Notes: generated by a model not told the origin, from the sequence alone. Shown: positions 49,704 to 59,556, counted from the stretch's first letter. The stretch is 64,000 nucleotides of DNA from Agrococcus pavilionensis RW1 (GCF_000400485.1 NZ_ASHR01000035.1:33124-97123), one strand, 5' to 3'. Translations and numbers: made by a program.

Positions 49704-52700
49704 CGCGATCGCTCGAAGCCGAGCTGGTCGACGGTCGACTGCCGCTGCGTCGGGTTCTGCACCACCGCGACGCCGCCGATGTAGGGCTCGAGCGTCTGCA
49801 GCAGCTTGAGCGGGGTGGCGAGCACCATGTGGAAGCCGAACTCGACGAAGATGTCCATCGCCATGCGGGTGTAGCTGCTGTCGGCCTTGTCGAACGCCTC
49901 GTCGAGGATGACCGTGCCGTAGCGAGGCCGCTCCGAGCCCTCTTGCGTGAGCTGGTAGCGCAGCGCCGCCGCGAGGCAGAAGACTACGAGCTTCTGCTGC
50001 TGCCCGCCCGAGAGCGACGCGCCGGAGTCGTACGTCTCGAGCACGAGCCCGGCGCGGTCGACGACCTCGGCGAGGAACGAGACGTGCAGCCGGGTGTCGA
50101 GGCACAGCTCGCGCCACTTGCGGTCGGCCGGCTCGCTCGAGCCCAAGCGCGCCATCAGCTGCGCGAGCACCTCGAACCGGCGCTCGGCCGACGCGGCGTC
50201 CTCGTCGTCCCAACTGCCCTCGGCGATCCGCGCGAGCTCCTGCATGAAGCGCTGCACGACGTCGCCGCGCGTGAGCTTCACCCGGATGCGCAGGAAGCGG
50301 TCGCGGTCGAACTGCGACCGCCCGAGCGACTCGTTCACCGGCGCGATGCGCTCCCGCACCTCCTTCGGCGCGTCGAGCAGCTCCTTGCGCAGGAAGCCGA
50401 CCACGTCGCTCGACTTGGCCCGCAGCAGCCGGCGGAAGCTCTGCTCCTGCGAGGGCAGGTCGTTCGCCTCGATCGTCTCGAGCAGCGCCCGGAAGCCGGC
50501 GCGATCGTCGACGCGGGCGACGAGGTCGGCGGATGCGACGGTCCACTTCTCCTTGAAGCTCGTCGCGGCCGCCGCGAAGTCCTGCGCGGCGAGGTCGCGC
50601 TCGCCGATCGCGCGCTCGCGCTCCCTGCCGAGCCGCCCCTCGACCTCGCGCGCGGCAGCCGGGAGCTCGGCGAGCGTCATGCGCCGCCGCACCTCGCGGA
50701 ACCGCGCCTCGAGCTGCTCGACAGGCTCGGGCGCGAGCTCGCCGCGGCCGTCAGCGGCGATGGAGCGCTCCGCCTCGGAGATCGCGCCGGCGAGGCCCTC
50801 GAGCTCGCGCACGGCGGCGCGGGCTGCCGCGAGCGCCTCGTCGGCGGCGGCGCGAGCGGCCGTCGCGGCGACCCGCGCCTCCTGCTCAGCCGCCGCCGCG
50901 CGCTTGAGGTCACCGCTCGCGCTCGTGAGCACGAGCCGCTGCCGCTCGAGCTGCGCGACGCGGGCGGCCGCGCTGCTCGCGTCGTACTGCTCCCACGACT
51001 CGGTCACGAGCTGACTGAGCTGCTGCCGCCGGCGAGTGCTGAGCTCGACGTCGGCCTGCAGCTGCTCGACCTCGCGATGCGCCTCCTTCGCCTCGGCGTC
51101 CGCATCGACGCGCTGCGCGAGCAGCGCCTCGAGGCGGGCTTCGCTCGAGCCGAGCAGCCACCGTGTCGGGTCGTCGACCGCGTGCGTGTCGTCCTTCTCG
51201 TAGCGCGTGGCCGAGCGCTTCACCTGCCCTCGGATCGTGACGGCGCGCGCGAAGCGGTCGAGCTCGTCGGCGGTCTCGACGCACGCGATGTCGTACTGCT
51301 CCGAGAGCCGGTGCGCGAGCCAGTCGTGGAAGTTGCCGCTCGCGACGACGACCTTCCGCACGAGCGACGCGTCGCTCGCGAGCGAGCGCGGCGAGGGCAC
51401 GTCCGCCTCCACGACCTCGAACACGAGCCGAGTGCCAAGCGACTCCGCGTCGATCCAGCGCCGCGCGGCCGCGAGGTGCTCGGCGCGCACGAGCAGCGTC
51501 GTGGCGAGCGGCCGCAGCACTCGCTCGATCGCGCCCGTCCACCGGCGCTCGCCCGGCAGCACCTCGAGCAGCTCGCCGGCGAACGGCACCGCCCGCTCGG
51601 GCACGCCGAGGTGCTCGGCGAGCCGGGAGCGCACGCCCAGCCGCCGCGCGTCGACGTTGCTGCGCGAATCGCGGAGCGCTCGCAGCTCGTCGTCGATGCG
51701 TCGTCGGCGCTCGGTCGACCGGGCGAGCCGCTGCACCGCGGGGTGCTCCATGTCGAGCTTCGCCGGCGGCTGCCGCAGCTCATCCTCGGCGAGCGCCCGC
51801 AGCCCGGCGAACTGCTCCTCGGTGCCGGGCACCCGCTCGATGCCGACGTCGGCGAGCTGGCGCGCGAGCCGCTCGAGCCGCGCCCGTCGCTGCCCGGCCT
51901 CGCGCTCGACGTCGCGGATGCGGACGTCGAGCTGCACGAGATCGGCGCCGCCCGCGCGATCGAGCGCCTGCTGCGTGAGCCGGTGGTCGTCGGCCGCGGC
52001 CTCGTCGGCCTCGCGCGCGACCGCGAGCGCCGCGCTCGCCTGCTGCGCCGCGATCTCGGCCGCCGCGCGCTCCTGCCGCGCGAGCCGCAGCCGCTCGCGC
52101 GCCTCGAACTGCCGCACGAGGTCGCGCAGCTCGCCGGCGGCGGTGGCGCGGGCGGATGCGTCGTCGTAGCGGTCGCCGAGCTCGCGCATGACCATGAGCG
52201 CGTCGCGCTGGCGGCGCAGGTCGACGACGTGCCGGTGGGCGGCATCCAGCTCGCCGAACTGCTGCACCGCGTTGTCGGCGATCGCGAAGGTCGCCGGCCG
52301 GTCGAGCATGAAGGTGCGGAAGAGATGGTCGAGGCTGCCGAGGTTCTTCGCCGACTGCGTGCGGTGCAGCAGCTGCAGCGCGTTGTCGCCGCCGATGCCC
52401 AGCACGCTCTGCAGCCGCGCGTAGAACTTCGCGTGCTTGCCGCTCGTCGTCAGCACCGCCTTCGGATGGGCGCGCTGCAGCGCGCGGGTGTCGATGCCGT
52501 TCGCGCCGCTCGTGACGAAGCCGCGCAGCCGCTCGAGGTCGAGTTCGCCCTGCTCGAGCAGGTACGCGTCGCGCAGGTCGCCCTTGTCGGTCGACGTGCC
52601 CTTGAGGAACATGAGCCGCGCGAGCGCCACCACCGCATCCGCCCCGTCGTGGTATCGCAGCAGCACGCCGCTCACGACCGTGCCGGGGCGCAGGAAGCGA

Positions 52701-53029
52701 CTGACGACGCGATCCTGCTCCTCGTCGGCGGTCTTCGACCACGCGCCGCGCACGTAGCTGACGATGCTGCGGTCGCCGCGCCCGCCGCCCGCGCCCTGCG
52801 CGGCGGCGTTGAACTGGAGGAGGCCGTCGGGCGTGAGCACAGCGGCGATGCCGTCGAGCAGCGACGACTTGCCCGAGCCGGAGCTGCCGGTGATGAGCTG
52901 CCCCTTGCGGGCGATCGGCACTCGGTGCAGGCCGTCGAAGGTGCCCCAGTTGAGCAGCTGCACCTCGGCGAGGCGCCACTGCGCCGTCGGCTCGAGCACC
53001 TCGAGCCCCTCGATCTCGAGCATCGTCAC
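49700..53029 (-). CDS. jetC: Wadjet JetC, MukB/SMC-like ATPase
   Basis: 1109 residues. Walker A GSSGSGKSSLLDGI at residues 48-61; a long coiled coil (residues about 290-560 and 640-900) interrupted by a hinge; ABC signature SLSGGQQQKLVVF (about 1010); Walker B VILDEAFDKADSS (about 1045). The hinge region (RAVTIRGQVKRSATRYEKDD) is shorter than in MukB. It powers DNA loop extrusion in the JetABC motor. The GTG start overlaps the jetB stop. Confidence 0.95.
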   Translation of the reverse strand: MTMLEIEGLEVLEPTAQWRLAEVQLLNWGTFDGLHRVPIARKGQLITGSSGSGKSSLLDGIAAVLTPDGLLQFNAAAQGAGGGRGDRSIVSYVRGAWSKTADEEQDRVVSRFLRPGTVVSGVLLRYHDGADAVVALARLMFLKGTSTDKGDLRDAYLLEQGELDLERLRGFVTSGANGIDTRALQRAHPKAVLTTSGKHAKFYARLQSVLGIGGDNALQLLHRTQSAKNLGSLDHLFRTFMLDRPATFAIADNAVQQFGELDAAHRHVVDLRRQRDALMVMRELGDRYDDASARATAAGELRDLVRQFEARERLRLARQERAAAEIAAQQASAALAVAREADEAAADDHRLTQQALDRAGGADLVQLDVRIRDVEREAGQRRARLERLARQLADVGIERVPGTEEQFAGLRALAEDELRQPPAKLDMEHPAVQRLARSTERRRRIDDELRALRDSRSNVDARRLGVRSRLAEHLGVPERAVPFAGELLEVLPGERRWTGAIERVLRPLATTLLVRAEHLAAARRWIDAESLGTRLVFEVVEADVPSPRSLASDASLVRKVVVASGNFHDWLAHRLSEQYDIACVETADELDRFARAVTIRGQVKRSATRYEKDDTHAVDDPTRWLLGSSEARLEALLAQRVDADAEAKEAHREVEQLQADVELSTRRRQQLSQLVTESWEQYDASSAAARVAQLERQRLVLTSASGDLKRAAAAEQEARVAATAARAAADEALAAARAAVRELEGLAGAISEAERSIAADGRGELAPEPVEQLEARFREVRRRMTLAELPAAAREVEGRLGRERERAIGERDLAAQDFAAAATSFKEKWTVASADLVARVDDRAGFRALLETIEANDLPSQEQSFRRLLRAKSSDVVGFLRKELLDAPKEVRERIAPVNESLGRSQFDRDRFLRIRVKLTRGDVVQRFMQELARIAEGSWDDEDAASAERRFEVLAQLMARLGSSEPADRKWRELCLDTRLHVSFLAEVVDRAGLVLETYDSGASLSGGQQQKLVVFCLAAALRYQLTQEGSERPRYGTVILDEAFDKADSSYTRMAMDIFVEFGFHMVLATPLKLLQTLEPYIGGVAVVQNPTQRQSTVDQLGFERSR

Positions 53030-53736
53030 GGCGTCAGCTCCCGGTCGTCGGCGTCGGCGGCGGCGTCGAGGTCGAGCGCCGCCTCACCGCCGCGCTCGAG
53101 CACGCGCTCGTACTCGCGGCGCAGCGACTGGACGCGGTCGTCGTCGAAGATGAGCCGCAGCGCGGGCGAGATCTCGACTCGATCGTCGCCGCCGGCGCGG
53201 TGGATGAGGCCGAGCTTGTTCATGAGCTTGGTCCAGGATGCGTTCATGCGGCGCTCGAAGTCGGCCTCGTCGCGCGCGACCCGGTAGGGCGCGAGCTGCT
53301 CGAAGACGTCGCTGCGATCGACGAACACGCGCCGCTCGCCGCGAGCGGCGAGCAGGCGCTGGCGCAGCACGAGCAGCATGAGCGTGTCCATGAACGTCAG
53401 CGCGCGCGAGCGCACCGCGAGCGGCACCGGGCGCTCGCCCGCGTCGACCGGGCGCACGAACGCGATCTCGTCGTTCCGGTCGATCACGAGCTCGAGGAAG
53501 AGCTCGTGCAGGCGCGAGCGGATCTCGTCGGCGTCGGCGAGCAGCGCGACCCACAGCCGGCCGCGGTTGGAGGATGAGAGGTAGGGGCCCTGGATGAGCT
53601 CGAGCAGCGCGCGCCGCGAGTCCTCGCGCAGCCGGCCCGAATCCCCCGGCCAGAGCGCGCTCGAGCCGGTCGACGCATCCGCCCTCTCCTCGTCGGGAGC
53701 GGCGTGCTTGAGCGCTGCCGCGTGCGGATCGGTCAT
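53026..53736 (-). CDS. jetB: Wadjet JetB, MukE-like subunit
   Basis: 236 residues, DUF4194 type. The core RRALLELIQGPYLSSSNRGR and DTLMLLVLRQRL, VFEQLAPYRVARDEADFERR, LIHRAGGDDRVEISPALRLIF give the tandem winged-helix pattern of MukE/JetB. It bridges the kleisin JetA and the DNA. The ATG overlaps the jetA stop and its own stop overlaps jetC. Confidence 0.93.
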   Translation of the reverse strand: MTDPHAAALKHAAPDEERADASTGSSALWPGDSGRLREDSRRALLELIQGPYLSSSNRGRLWVALLADADEIRSRLHELFLELVIDRNDEIAFVRPVDAGERPVPLAVRSRALTFMDTLMLLVLRQRLLAARGERRVFVDRSDVFEQLAPYRVARDEADFERRMNASWTKLMNKLGLIHRAGGDDRVEISPALRLIFDDDRVQSLRREYERVLERGGEAALDLDAAADADDRELTP

Positions 53737-55187
53737 GTCGGGATCCTCTCGACGAAGCGGTGGCTGCGCACCACGGCGCTGCGGGTCGTGCCGTCGACGC
53801 CGGGCCAGACGAGCGTCTCGGTCTCGTCACCCGAGACGCTGCCGTGCTGCATCGCGAGCGTCATGAGGCCGACGACGCTCGCGACGCCCTGCGTGGCGGG
53901 CCAGTCGGCGAGCAGCTGCGCGACCGTGAGCGCCTCGGCGCCCCGCAGCCGCGCGTTGACGACGCCGGTGAGCTCCTCGAAGTCGATCTCGGTGTCGCGC
54001 GCGAGGGCCTTGAGCTGCTCGTAGTCCGCGAGCCCGGGCTCGTGGGCGACGACGTGCTCGTCGATCGCGAACTCGGATGGGTCGTGGGCGGTGAGCGCGC
54101 CGATGCTCGAGAGCTCGACGGAGGTGAGCGGCAGCTCGACGCCGCTCGCGTGGAACGGCTTGACGTGCTCGGCCGCTCGCAGCGCGGTCGCGAGCGCGGC
54201 GCGGATGGAGCGCTGGAGCGCGCGGTCGCGCTGGAAGTCCTGCGACTGCACGTAGCGGCGCAAGCCGCGGGCGAACTCGGCGAGCACGCCGTGGATCTCG
54301 TGGCTGTGGAGCTTGAGCTCGCGGAGGAAGGTGCGCAGGAACCGGCGCTCGGACATCGACATCGCGTCGCCGAGGTCGCGCTCGAGCAGGCTCGCGATGT
54401 CGGCCTCGAAGGCCTCGCTGCGCTCGGCATCGAGCACGAGGACCGAGAACGCGGCGAACGTGAGCCCCTCGTCGGTCTGCTCGATGAGGTCGACGCCACG
54501 GAAGATGTCCTCGAGCACGGTGCGCTGCGACTCGTCGGCGTCGAGGAGGCTCGCCATGAGCTCGTGGTTCAGCTCGTCGAAGCGGAATCGCACGCGCTGA
54601 AAGTCGGAGGGCACGTCCTCGGCGAGCCGCAAGATCTCGGCGACCCGCTCCTTCGTGCGCGCCGCATCGAGCGGCTCGAAGCGCCCCTCACCGATCGCTC
54701 GGATCTGCGCGTCGATCGCGGCGCGCTCGCGCTCGAGCGCCTCGCGCCGGCGCGCTCCGTCGGGGTCGGTCTCGATCGCGAGGCGCTGCACCTGGTCGCG
54801 GATGGTCATGAGCCGCGACTCCGTGGCGGTCGCCCGCGGCTGCTCGAGCTGCTCGAAGACGCGGATCGCCCGCAGCGCCGCCGGCGAGAGCTCGACGGTC
54901 TCGGCGCGCGCCTCGGCCGCGGGCCGCCGCACGAGCCAGCCCGCCGCGCGCCACGCGGCCGCGTAGGCCTTGCCGGTCTGCGGCAGCTCGAAGTGCGGTC
55001 GCAGCGCATCGAGGTCGGCGTCGACGAGGTCGACGAACTCCTCGGCCGGGCGGCGGCGCACCTCGCCGCCGAGCAGCCGCGAGAGGAGCGCGACGATGAT
55101 CGGCGCGTGCTCGGCGCGCAGCAGCGCGAGCGCGGGGTCGTCGGCGACGAGCCGCTGCAGGCGCAGCGCGGCGCTGACCGTGGTCAT
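53733..55187 (-). CDS. jetA: Wadjet JetA, MukF-like kleisin
   Basis: 484 residues, DUF3375. The N-terminal winged helix is recognisable from LRLQRLVADDPALALLRAEH and VDADLDALRPHFELPQTGKAY. A long helical middle part (residues about 120-330) contains TLTFAAFSV-like and FLRTFLRELKLHSHEIHGVL segments. It closes the JetC ring. First gene of the jetABCD operon. ATG 55187 has GGGGGCTC 6 bases upstream. A weak -10 (CAGAAT) lies 20 bases upstream. Confidence 0.93.
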   Translation of the reverse strand: MTTVSAALRLQRLVADDPALALLRAEHAPIIVALLSRLLGGEVRRRPAEEFVDLVDADLDALRPHFELPQTGKAYAAAWRAAGWLVRRPAAEARAETVELSPAALRAIRVFEQLEQPRATATESRLMTIRDQVQRLAIETDPDGARRREALERERAAIDAQIRAIGEGRFEPLDAARTKERVAEILRLAEDVPSDFQRVRFRFDELNHELMASLLDADESQRTVLEDIFRGVDLIEQTDEGLTFAAFSVLVLDAERSEAFEADIASLLERDLGDAMSMSERRFLRTFLRELKLHSHEIHGVLAEFARGLRRYVQSQDFQRDRALQRSIRAALATALRAAEHVKPFHASGVELPLTSVELSSIGALTAHDPSEFAIDEHVVAHEPGLADYEQLKALARDTEIDFEELTGVVNARLRGAEALTVAQLLADWPATQGVASVVGLMTLAMQHGSVSGDETETLVWPGVDGTTRSAVVRSHRFVERIPT

Positions 55188-55276
55188 CGTCGAGCCCCCA
55201 TGACGTCCATTCTGGCGGAGGCCGGTGACGCGCACGCGACGAGCCCGCGAGCCGCGGGATGCGCTCCCGGCGCGCT

Positions 55277-55714
55277 TCAGCCGATGCCGGCCGCGGCGCG
55301 GAAGCCGCTCGCGCCCGGGTCGAGGTGCACCAGGCCCGGGATGCTCGCGAAGCCGCGATCCGCGGAGACGAGCGCTCGCACGTGGTCGCGGCGCTGAGCA
55401 ACGGCCGCGAGCACGGCATCGAAGGCTCCGAGCGGCTCGTGCTCCCGGAAGAGGCGCAGCCCGGCCGAGAGATCGCCTGCGTCGACGCTGATCAGCGGTG
55501 CCAAGGCGGTCGCGTAGCGCTCGGTCAGCGCCGCGGCGTCGTCGCGCCCGCGCCGCCGAGCGCGCACATGAGCGAACTCCTGCAGCACCTCCACCGTCGT
55601 CGTGGCCGCGAGCGTGCCGTCGCCGACGGCGGCGATGACGGCACGGCACGGCTCGCGCAGCGGATGCTCTGCGCCGACGGCGTAGACGAGCACGCTCGTG
55701 TCGAGCAGGATCAC
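55277..55714 (-). CDS. vapC: PIN-domain toxin (VapC-type RNase)
   Basis: 145 residues. The PIN acidic residues are LLDTSVLVYAVGAEHP (first Asp, residue 5), TTTVEVLQEFAHVRARR (Glu), LGAFDAVLAAVAQ (Asp) and VSADRGFASIPG (last Asp). Expected to cleave tRNA or rRNA when freed. The GTG start overlaps the antitoxin stop (GTGA). It lies 89 bases upstream of jetA on the same strand, so read-through from vapBC into jet is possible. Confidence 0.92.
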   Translation of the reverse strand: MILLDTSVLVYAVGAEHPLREPCRAVIAAVGDGTLAATTTVEVLQEFAHVRARRRGRDDAAALTERYATALAPLISVDAGDLSAGLRLFREHEPLGAFDAVLAAVAQRRDHVRALVSADRGFASIPGLVHLDPGASGFRAAAGIG

Positions 55715-55953
55715 GCGCCGCCCCGCAGCTCGTCGAGCTCTGCGCGGAGCGCCGCCGGGTCGCCGACGGCCATGGGCTCGGCCGCGAGGATGTCGGCTGC
55801 CGCGGCCGCGCGGCGATCGCCGTGCGGCGGGTACACCAGGTCGATCGCGTCCCTGACCAGGGCAGCCACCGAGACGCCGCGGTCGGCCGCCCGCTGCTCG
55901 AGCCGCACCCGCTGCTCGGTCTCGATCAGCACCTGCAGCCGCTCCGATTTCAT
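55711..55953 (-). CDS. vapB: Ribbon-helix-helix antitoxin (VapB-type)
   Basis: 80 residues. N-terminal RLQVLIETEQRVRLEQRAADR and VSVAALVRDAIDLVY is a CopG/RHH DNA-binding motif; the C-terminus is Ala/Glu-rich for toxin binding. ATG 55953 is preferred over 55959 because the latter abuts the -10 box and would precede the transcription start. Confidence 0.85.
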   Translation of the reverse strand: MKSERLQVLIETEQRVRLEQRAADRGVSVAALVRDAIDLVYPPHGDRRAAAAADILAAEPMAVGDPAALRAELDELRGGA

Positions 55954-55959
55954 GAGCAT

Positions 55960-56008
55960 ACTGTAGCAGGTGCATGCGCGGCAGGACCGGTCGAGCCGCT
56001 GGGATACT
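55960..56008. promoter_or_regulatory. Divergent -10 boxes of vapBC and the lactate regulator
   Basis: TACAGT (55965-55960, minus strand) ends seven bases before the vapB ATG. GATACT (56003-56008, plus strand) ends nine bases before the GntR ATG. Both would give leaderless or near-leaderless messages. The vapBC -10 lies in the middle of AT-rich sequence TACTGTAGCA. Confidence 0.45.
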
Positions 56009-56016
56009 CGGGAGCG

Positions 56017-56718
56017 ATGAAGACGCACGAGCGCGTGATGGCGTGGGTGACCGAGGAGCTGCAGAGCGGCAGGCTCACGATCGGCGATCACCTGCCCGGC
56101 GAGCGCGCGCTCGCCGAGGCGCTCGGCATCTCCCGCGGATCGCTGCGCGAGGCGCTGCGCGTGCTCGAGGCGCTCGGCACCATCCGCACATCGACCGGCT
56201 CGGGCCCACGATCGGGCACGATCCTCACCGCCGCGCCCGAGCAGGCGCTCGCGCTCGCGCTCAGCATGCAGCTCGCCACGCGCCACGTCGAGCACGAGCA
56301 CATCTACGAGGCGCGGCTGCTGCTCGAGACGTGGAGCGCCGAGCACGCCGAGCTCGGCGCGAGCGACCTCGCCGCCGCCGAGGCGCTGCTCGACCGCATG
56401 GACGACCCCGCGCTCGCGGTGCCCGACTTCCTCGAGCTCGACGCGGAGTTCCACGTCACGATCGCGCGCGCCGCGCACAACCCGCTGCTGTCGACGCTGA
56501 TGGATGCGCTGCGCACCTCGATCGCGGACCACACGCGGGAGCGCGCCGAGGCCCTCCCCGACTGGCCGTCGACCGCCGTGCGGCTGCGGAGCGAGCACCG
56601 CGGGATCCTCGAGCGGCTGCGCGCCGACGACCGCGCCGGCGCCGCCGAGCGCATCCGCGCCCACATCCGCGGCTACTACCGCGAGACCTCGCAGAGCGCG
56701 CCTACGCCCGACGCGTGA
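56017..56718 (+). CDS. GntR-family regulator, FadR/FCD subfamily (LldR-like)
   Basis: 233 residues. Winged helix with [31 protein letters not shown], then FCD ligand domain: [21 protein letters not shown] carries the Asp and His metal ligands, and [17 protein letters not shown] with IRAHIRGYY the last ones. The neighbours are a transporter and lactate dehydrogenase, and two FCD operators lie at their promoter, so it is probably an L-lactate-responsive repressor. GGGAG is only two bases before the ATG. Confidence 0.92.
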   Translation: MKTHERVMAWVTEELQSGRLTIGDHLPGERALAEALGISRGSLREALRVLEALGTIRTSTGSGPRSGTILTAAPEQALALALSMQLATRHVEHEHIYEARLLLETWSAEHAELGASDLAAAEALLDRMDDPALAVPDFLELDAEFHVTIARAAHNPLLSTLMDALRTSIADHTRERAEALPDWPSTAVRLRSEHRGILERLRADDRAGAAERIRAHIRGYYRETSQSAPTPDA

Positions 56719-56752
56719 TCCGCGCGGCGCGCGCGCCGACGCATCCGCTCGC

Positions 56753-56811
56753 TTGACGCCCGCAACGCCGTTCCCCTACTGTCTCTGTGGTCTGACCACA
56801 TGGTTCGACCA
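56753..56811 (+). promoter_or_regulatory. Lactate operon promoter with two FCD operators
   Basis: TTGACG (56753-56758), an 18-base spacer and TACTGT (56777-56782) form the promoter. Straight after it, TGGTCTGACCA (56788-56798, extended to the 13-bp palindrome GTGGTCTGACCAC) and TGGTTCGACCA (56801-56811) both match the FCD consensus TNGTNNNACNA. Their centres are 13 bp apart. They cover the expected start of transcription, so the bound regulator would repress. Confidence 0.8.
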
Positions 56812-56843
56812 CATCCCGTGCACCTTCTCGAGGGAGAGAGCTC

Positions 56844-58175
56844 TTGTCCAGCACGTCCACGGCAGCCCCGCCGGAGCGCCTCAACTACCGCGTCCTCATC
56901 GGCAGCCTCTCGGGCTCCGTCATCGAGTGGTTCGACTTTCTCGTCTACGGCACCGTCGCGGCGCTGGTCTTCAACAAGACCTTCTTCCCCACCGACGACC
57001 CGTTCCTCTCGACGATGCTCGCCTACGCGTCGTTCTCGCTCACCTTCTTCTTCCGCCCCGTCGGCGGCATCGTCTTCGCCCACATCGGCGACCGCATCGG
57101 CCGCAAGAAGACGCTCTTCCTCACGCTCATGCTCATGGGCGGCGGCACGGTCGCGATCGGCCTACTGCCGGACTACGCCGCGATCGGCATCGCCGCGCCC
57201 ATCCTGCTGCTGCTGTTCCGCATCCTGCAGGGCATCGGCATCGGCGGCGAGTGGGGCGGCGCGCTGCTGCTCGCCTACGAGTACGCGCCGAAGCACCGCC
57301 GCGGTCTCTACGGCGCCGTGCCGCAGATGGGCATCTCGCTCGGCCTGCTGCTCGCCTCGGCCGTCGTCGCGCTGCTGACGCTCCTGCCCGAGGACCAGTT
57401 CCTCTCGTGGGGCTGGCGCGTGCCGTTCGTCGGCTCGATCGTGCTCGTCTTCATCGGCCTGTGGATCCGCAACGGCCTCGACGAGACGCCCGAGTTCAAG
57501 CGCATCCGCGAGACCGGCGCGCGCCTGCGCCTGCCGATCAAGGAGGTGCTGACGAAGCACTGGCGCGCCGTGCTCGTCTCGATCGGCGCGAAGGCCGCCG
57601 AGACCGGCCCGTTCTACATCTTCGGCACCTACGTGATCGCCTACGCGACGAACATCCTCGACGTGCGGCAGAACACGGTGCTGCTCGCGGTCGCCGCCGC
57701 CGCGCTCGTCGCGACGATCTGGATGCCGTTCTTCGGCCACCTCTCCGACAAGGTCGGCCGACCGGTGCTCTACCGCTTCTCGGCGATCACCACGATCGTG
57801 CTCGTCGTGCCCTACTACTGGGTGCTCAACATCGGCGAGACGTGGGCGGTCTTCGCCGCGACGATCGTCGCCTTCGGCATCCTGTGGGGCAGCGTCAACG
57901 CGATCCTCGGCACGCTCATCGCCGAGAGCTTCAGCCCGGAGGTGCGCTACACCGGCGCGACGCTCGGCTACCAGGTGGGTGCCGCGATCTTCGGCGGCAC
58001 CGCACCGCTCATCGCCGCGTGGCTGCTCGAGGTCAGCGGCGGCCAGTGGTGGCCGATCGCCGCATACGTCGCGGTCTGCGCCTCGCTCTCGGTGATCGCG
58101 TCGTTCTTCATCAAGCACGTCGCGCACCGCGAGCCGACCGACTTCGACGTCGCCGCCGAGACCGTCGCTCGCTGA
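56844..58175 (+). CDS. MFS transporter, MHS family (probable lactate/monocarboxylate uptake)
   Basis: 443 residues with 12 helices. [37 protein letters not shown] and [21 protein letters not shown] are MHS motifs. It begins with TTG at 56844, supported by GGGAGAG eight bases upstream and by the fit of the start to homologues ([13 protein letters not shown]). The next gene is lldD, so L-lactate or a related hydroxy acid is the likely substrate; related MHS proteins carry alpha-ketoglutarate, shikimate or acetate. Confidence 0.88.
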   Translation: MSSTSTAAPPERLNYRVLIGSLSGSVIEWFDFLVYGTVAALVFNKTFFPTDDPFLSTMLAYASFSLTFFFRPVGGIVFAHIGDRIGRKKTLFLTLMLMGGGTVAIGLLPDYAAIGIAAPILLLLFRILQGIGIGGEWGGALLLAYEYAPKHRRGLYGAVPQMGISLGLLLASAVVALLTLLPEDQFLSWGWRVPFVGSIVLVFIGLWIRNGLDETPEFKRIRETGARLRLPIKEVLTKHWRAVLVSIGAKAAETGPFYIFGTYVIAYATNILDVRQNTVLLAVAAAALVATIWMPFFGHLSDKVGRPVLYRFSAITTIVLVVPYYWVLNIGETWAVFAATIVAFGILWGSVNAILGTLIAESFSPEVRYTGATLGYQVGAAIFGGTAPLIAAWLLEVSGGQWWPIAAYVAVCASLSVIASFFIKHVAHREPTDFDVAAETVAR

Positions 58176-58219
58176 GCGACCCCACGCATCCCCGACCAGA
58201 AGGAACCAGGAGGCACAGC

Positions 58220-59479
58220 ATGGTGAAGCGCCAACTGCCCAAGCCGCTCGAGCTCATGGAGCTCATGCAGTTCAAGAAGCCCGACCTCGACGGCCGCCGC
58301 CGCCGGCTGAACAACGCGCTCACGATCGACGACCTGCGCGTCATCGCGAAGCGCCGCACGCCCGCGGCCGCCTTCGACTACACCGACGGCGCCGCCGACG
58401 GCGAGGTCTCGCTCGCTCGCGCGCGGCAGGCGTTCGAGGACGTCGAGTTCCACCCGGACATCCTGCGCCCGGCCGAGCGCGTCGACATGTCGACCGAGGT
58501 GCTCGGCGGCCCGAGCGCGATGCCGTTCGGCATCGCCCCGACGGGCTTCACGCGCCTCATGCAGACGGAGGGCGAGACCGCCGGCGCCGGTGCCGCGGCT
58601 GCCGCGGGCATCCCCTTCACGCTCTCGACGCTCGGCACGACGACGATCGAGGACGTCAAGGCGACGAACCCGAACGGCCGCAACTGGTTCCAGCTCTACG
58701 TCATGCGGCAGCGCGAGATCTCCTACGGCCTCGTCGAGCGCGCGGCGGCAGCGGGCTTCGACACGCTCATGTTCACGGTCGACACCCCGATCGCCGGCGC
58801 GCGCCTGCGCGACACCCGCAACGGCTTCTCGATCCCGCCGCAGCTGTCGATCAAGACGATCGCGAACGCGATCCCGCGCCCGTGGTGGTGGTTCGACTTC
58901 CTCACGACGCCGAAGCTCGAGTTCGCGTCGCTCTCGACGACCGGCGGCACGGTCGGCGAGCTGCTGAACTCGGCGATGGACCCGACCATCTCGTACGAGG
59001 ACCTCGACGTCATCCGCAGCATGTGGCCCGGCAAGCTCGTCGTGAAGGGCGTGCAGAACGTGCCCGACGCGGTGAAGCTCATCGACCTGGGCGTCGACGG
59101 CATCATCCTGTCGAACCACGGCGGCCGCCAGCTCGACCGCGCCCCCGTGCCGTTCCACCTGCTGCCGCAGGTCGTGCGCGAGGTCGGCAAGGATGCGACG
59201 GTCATGATCGACACGGGCATCATGAACGGCGCCGACATCGTCGCGTCGGTCGCGCTCGGCGCGAAGTTCACGCTCATCGGCCGCGCCTACCTCTACGGCC
59301 TCATGGCCGGCGGCCGCCAGGGCGTCGACCGCACGATCGCGATCCTCCGCTCGGAGATCGCGCGCACGATGGCGCTGCTCGGCGTCTCGTCGCTCGAGGA
59401 GCTCGAGCCCCGCCACGTCACGCAGCTGCGCCGGCTGATGCCGGTGCAGGCGGATGCGTCGGTGCCGTCGGTGCGCTGA
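58220..59479 (+). CDS. lldD: L-lactate dehydrogenase (quinone), FMN-dependent alpha-hydroxyacid oxidase family
   Basis: 419 residues. FMN and substrate residues: [37 protein letters not shown] and FTVDTPIAG. The catalytic His lies in [16 protein letters not shown] (about residue 300) and Lys in [13 protein letters not shown]. The C-terminal [17 protein letters not shown] binds the FMN phosphate. It oxidises L-lactate to pyruvate on the membrane. CAGGAGG lies seven bases before the ATG. 44 bases after the transporter, followed by a strong terminator. Confidence 0.93.
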   Translation: MVKRQLPKPLELMELMQFKKPDLDGRRRRLNNALTIDDLRVIAKRRTPAAAFDYTDGAADGEVSLARARQAFEDVEFHPDILRPAERVDMSTEVLGGPSAMPFGIAPTGFTRLMQTEGETAGAGAAAAAGIPFTLSTLGTTTIEDVKATNPNGRNWFQLYVMRQREISYGLVERAAAAGFDTLMFTVDTPIAGARLRDTRNGFSIPPQLSIKTIANAIPRPWWWFDFLTTPKLEFASLSTTGGTVGELLNSAMDPTISYEDLDVIRSMWPGKLVVKGVQNVPDAVKLIDLGVDGIILSNHGGRQLDRAPVPFHLLPQVVREVGKDATVMIDTGIMNGADIVASVALGAKFTLIGRAYLYGLMAGGRQGVDRTIAILRSEIARTMALLGVSSLEELEPRHVTQLRRLMPVQADASVPSVR

Positions 59480-59498
59480 CCTCACGATCGCAGGCCGA

Positions 59499-59524
59499 GG
59501 GCCGCCCGGTTCGCCGGGCGGCCC
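59499..59524 (+). terminator. Rho-independent-like terminator with UUCG loop
   Basis: GGGCCGCCCGG (59499-59509), loop TTCG, CCGGGCGGCCC (59514-59524): a perfect 11-bp stem closed by the extra-stable TTCG tetraloop, then TTCT. Twenty bases after the lldD stop. Confidence 0.9.
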
Positions 59525-59556
59525 TTCTGCGTCTGCCGCTGCGCCGCTCGCGACTA

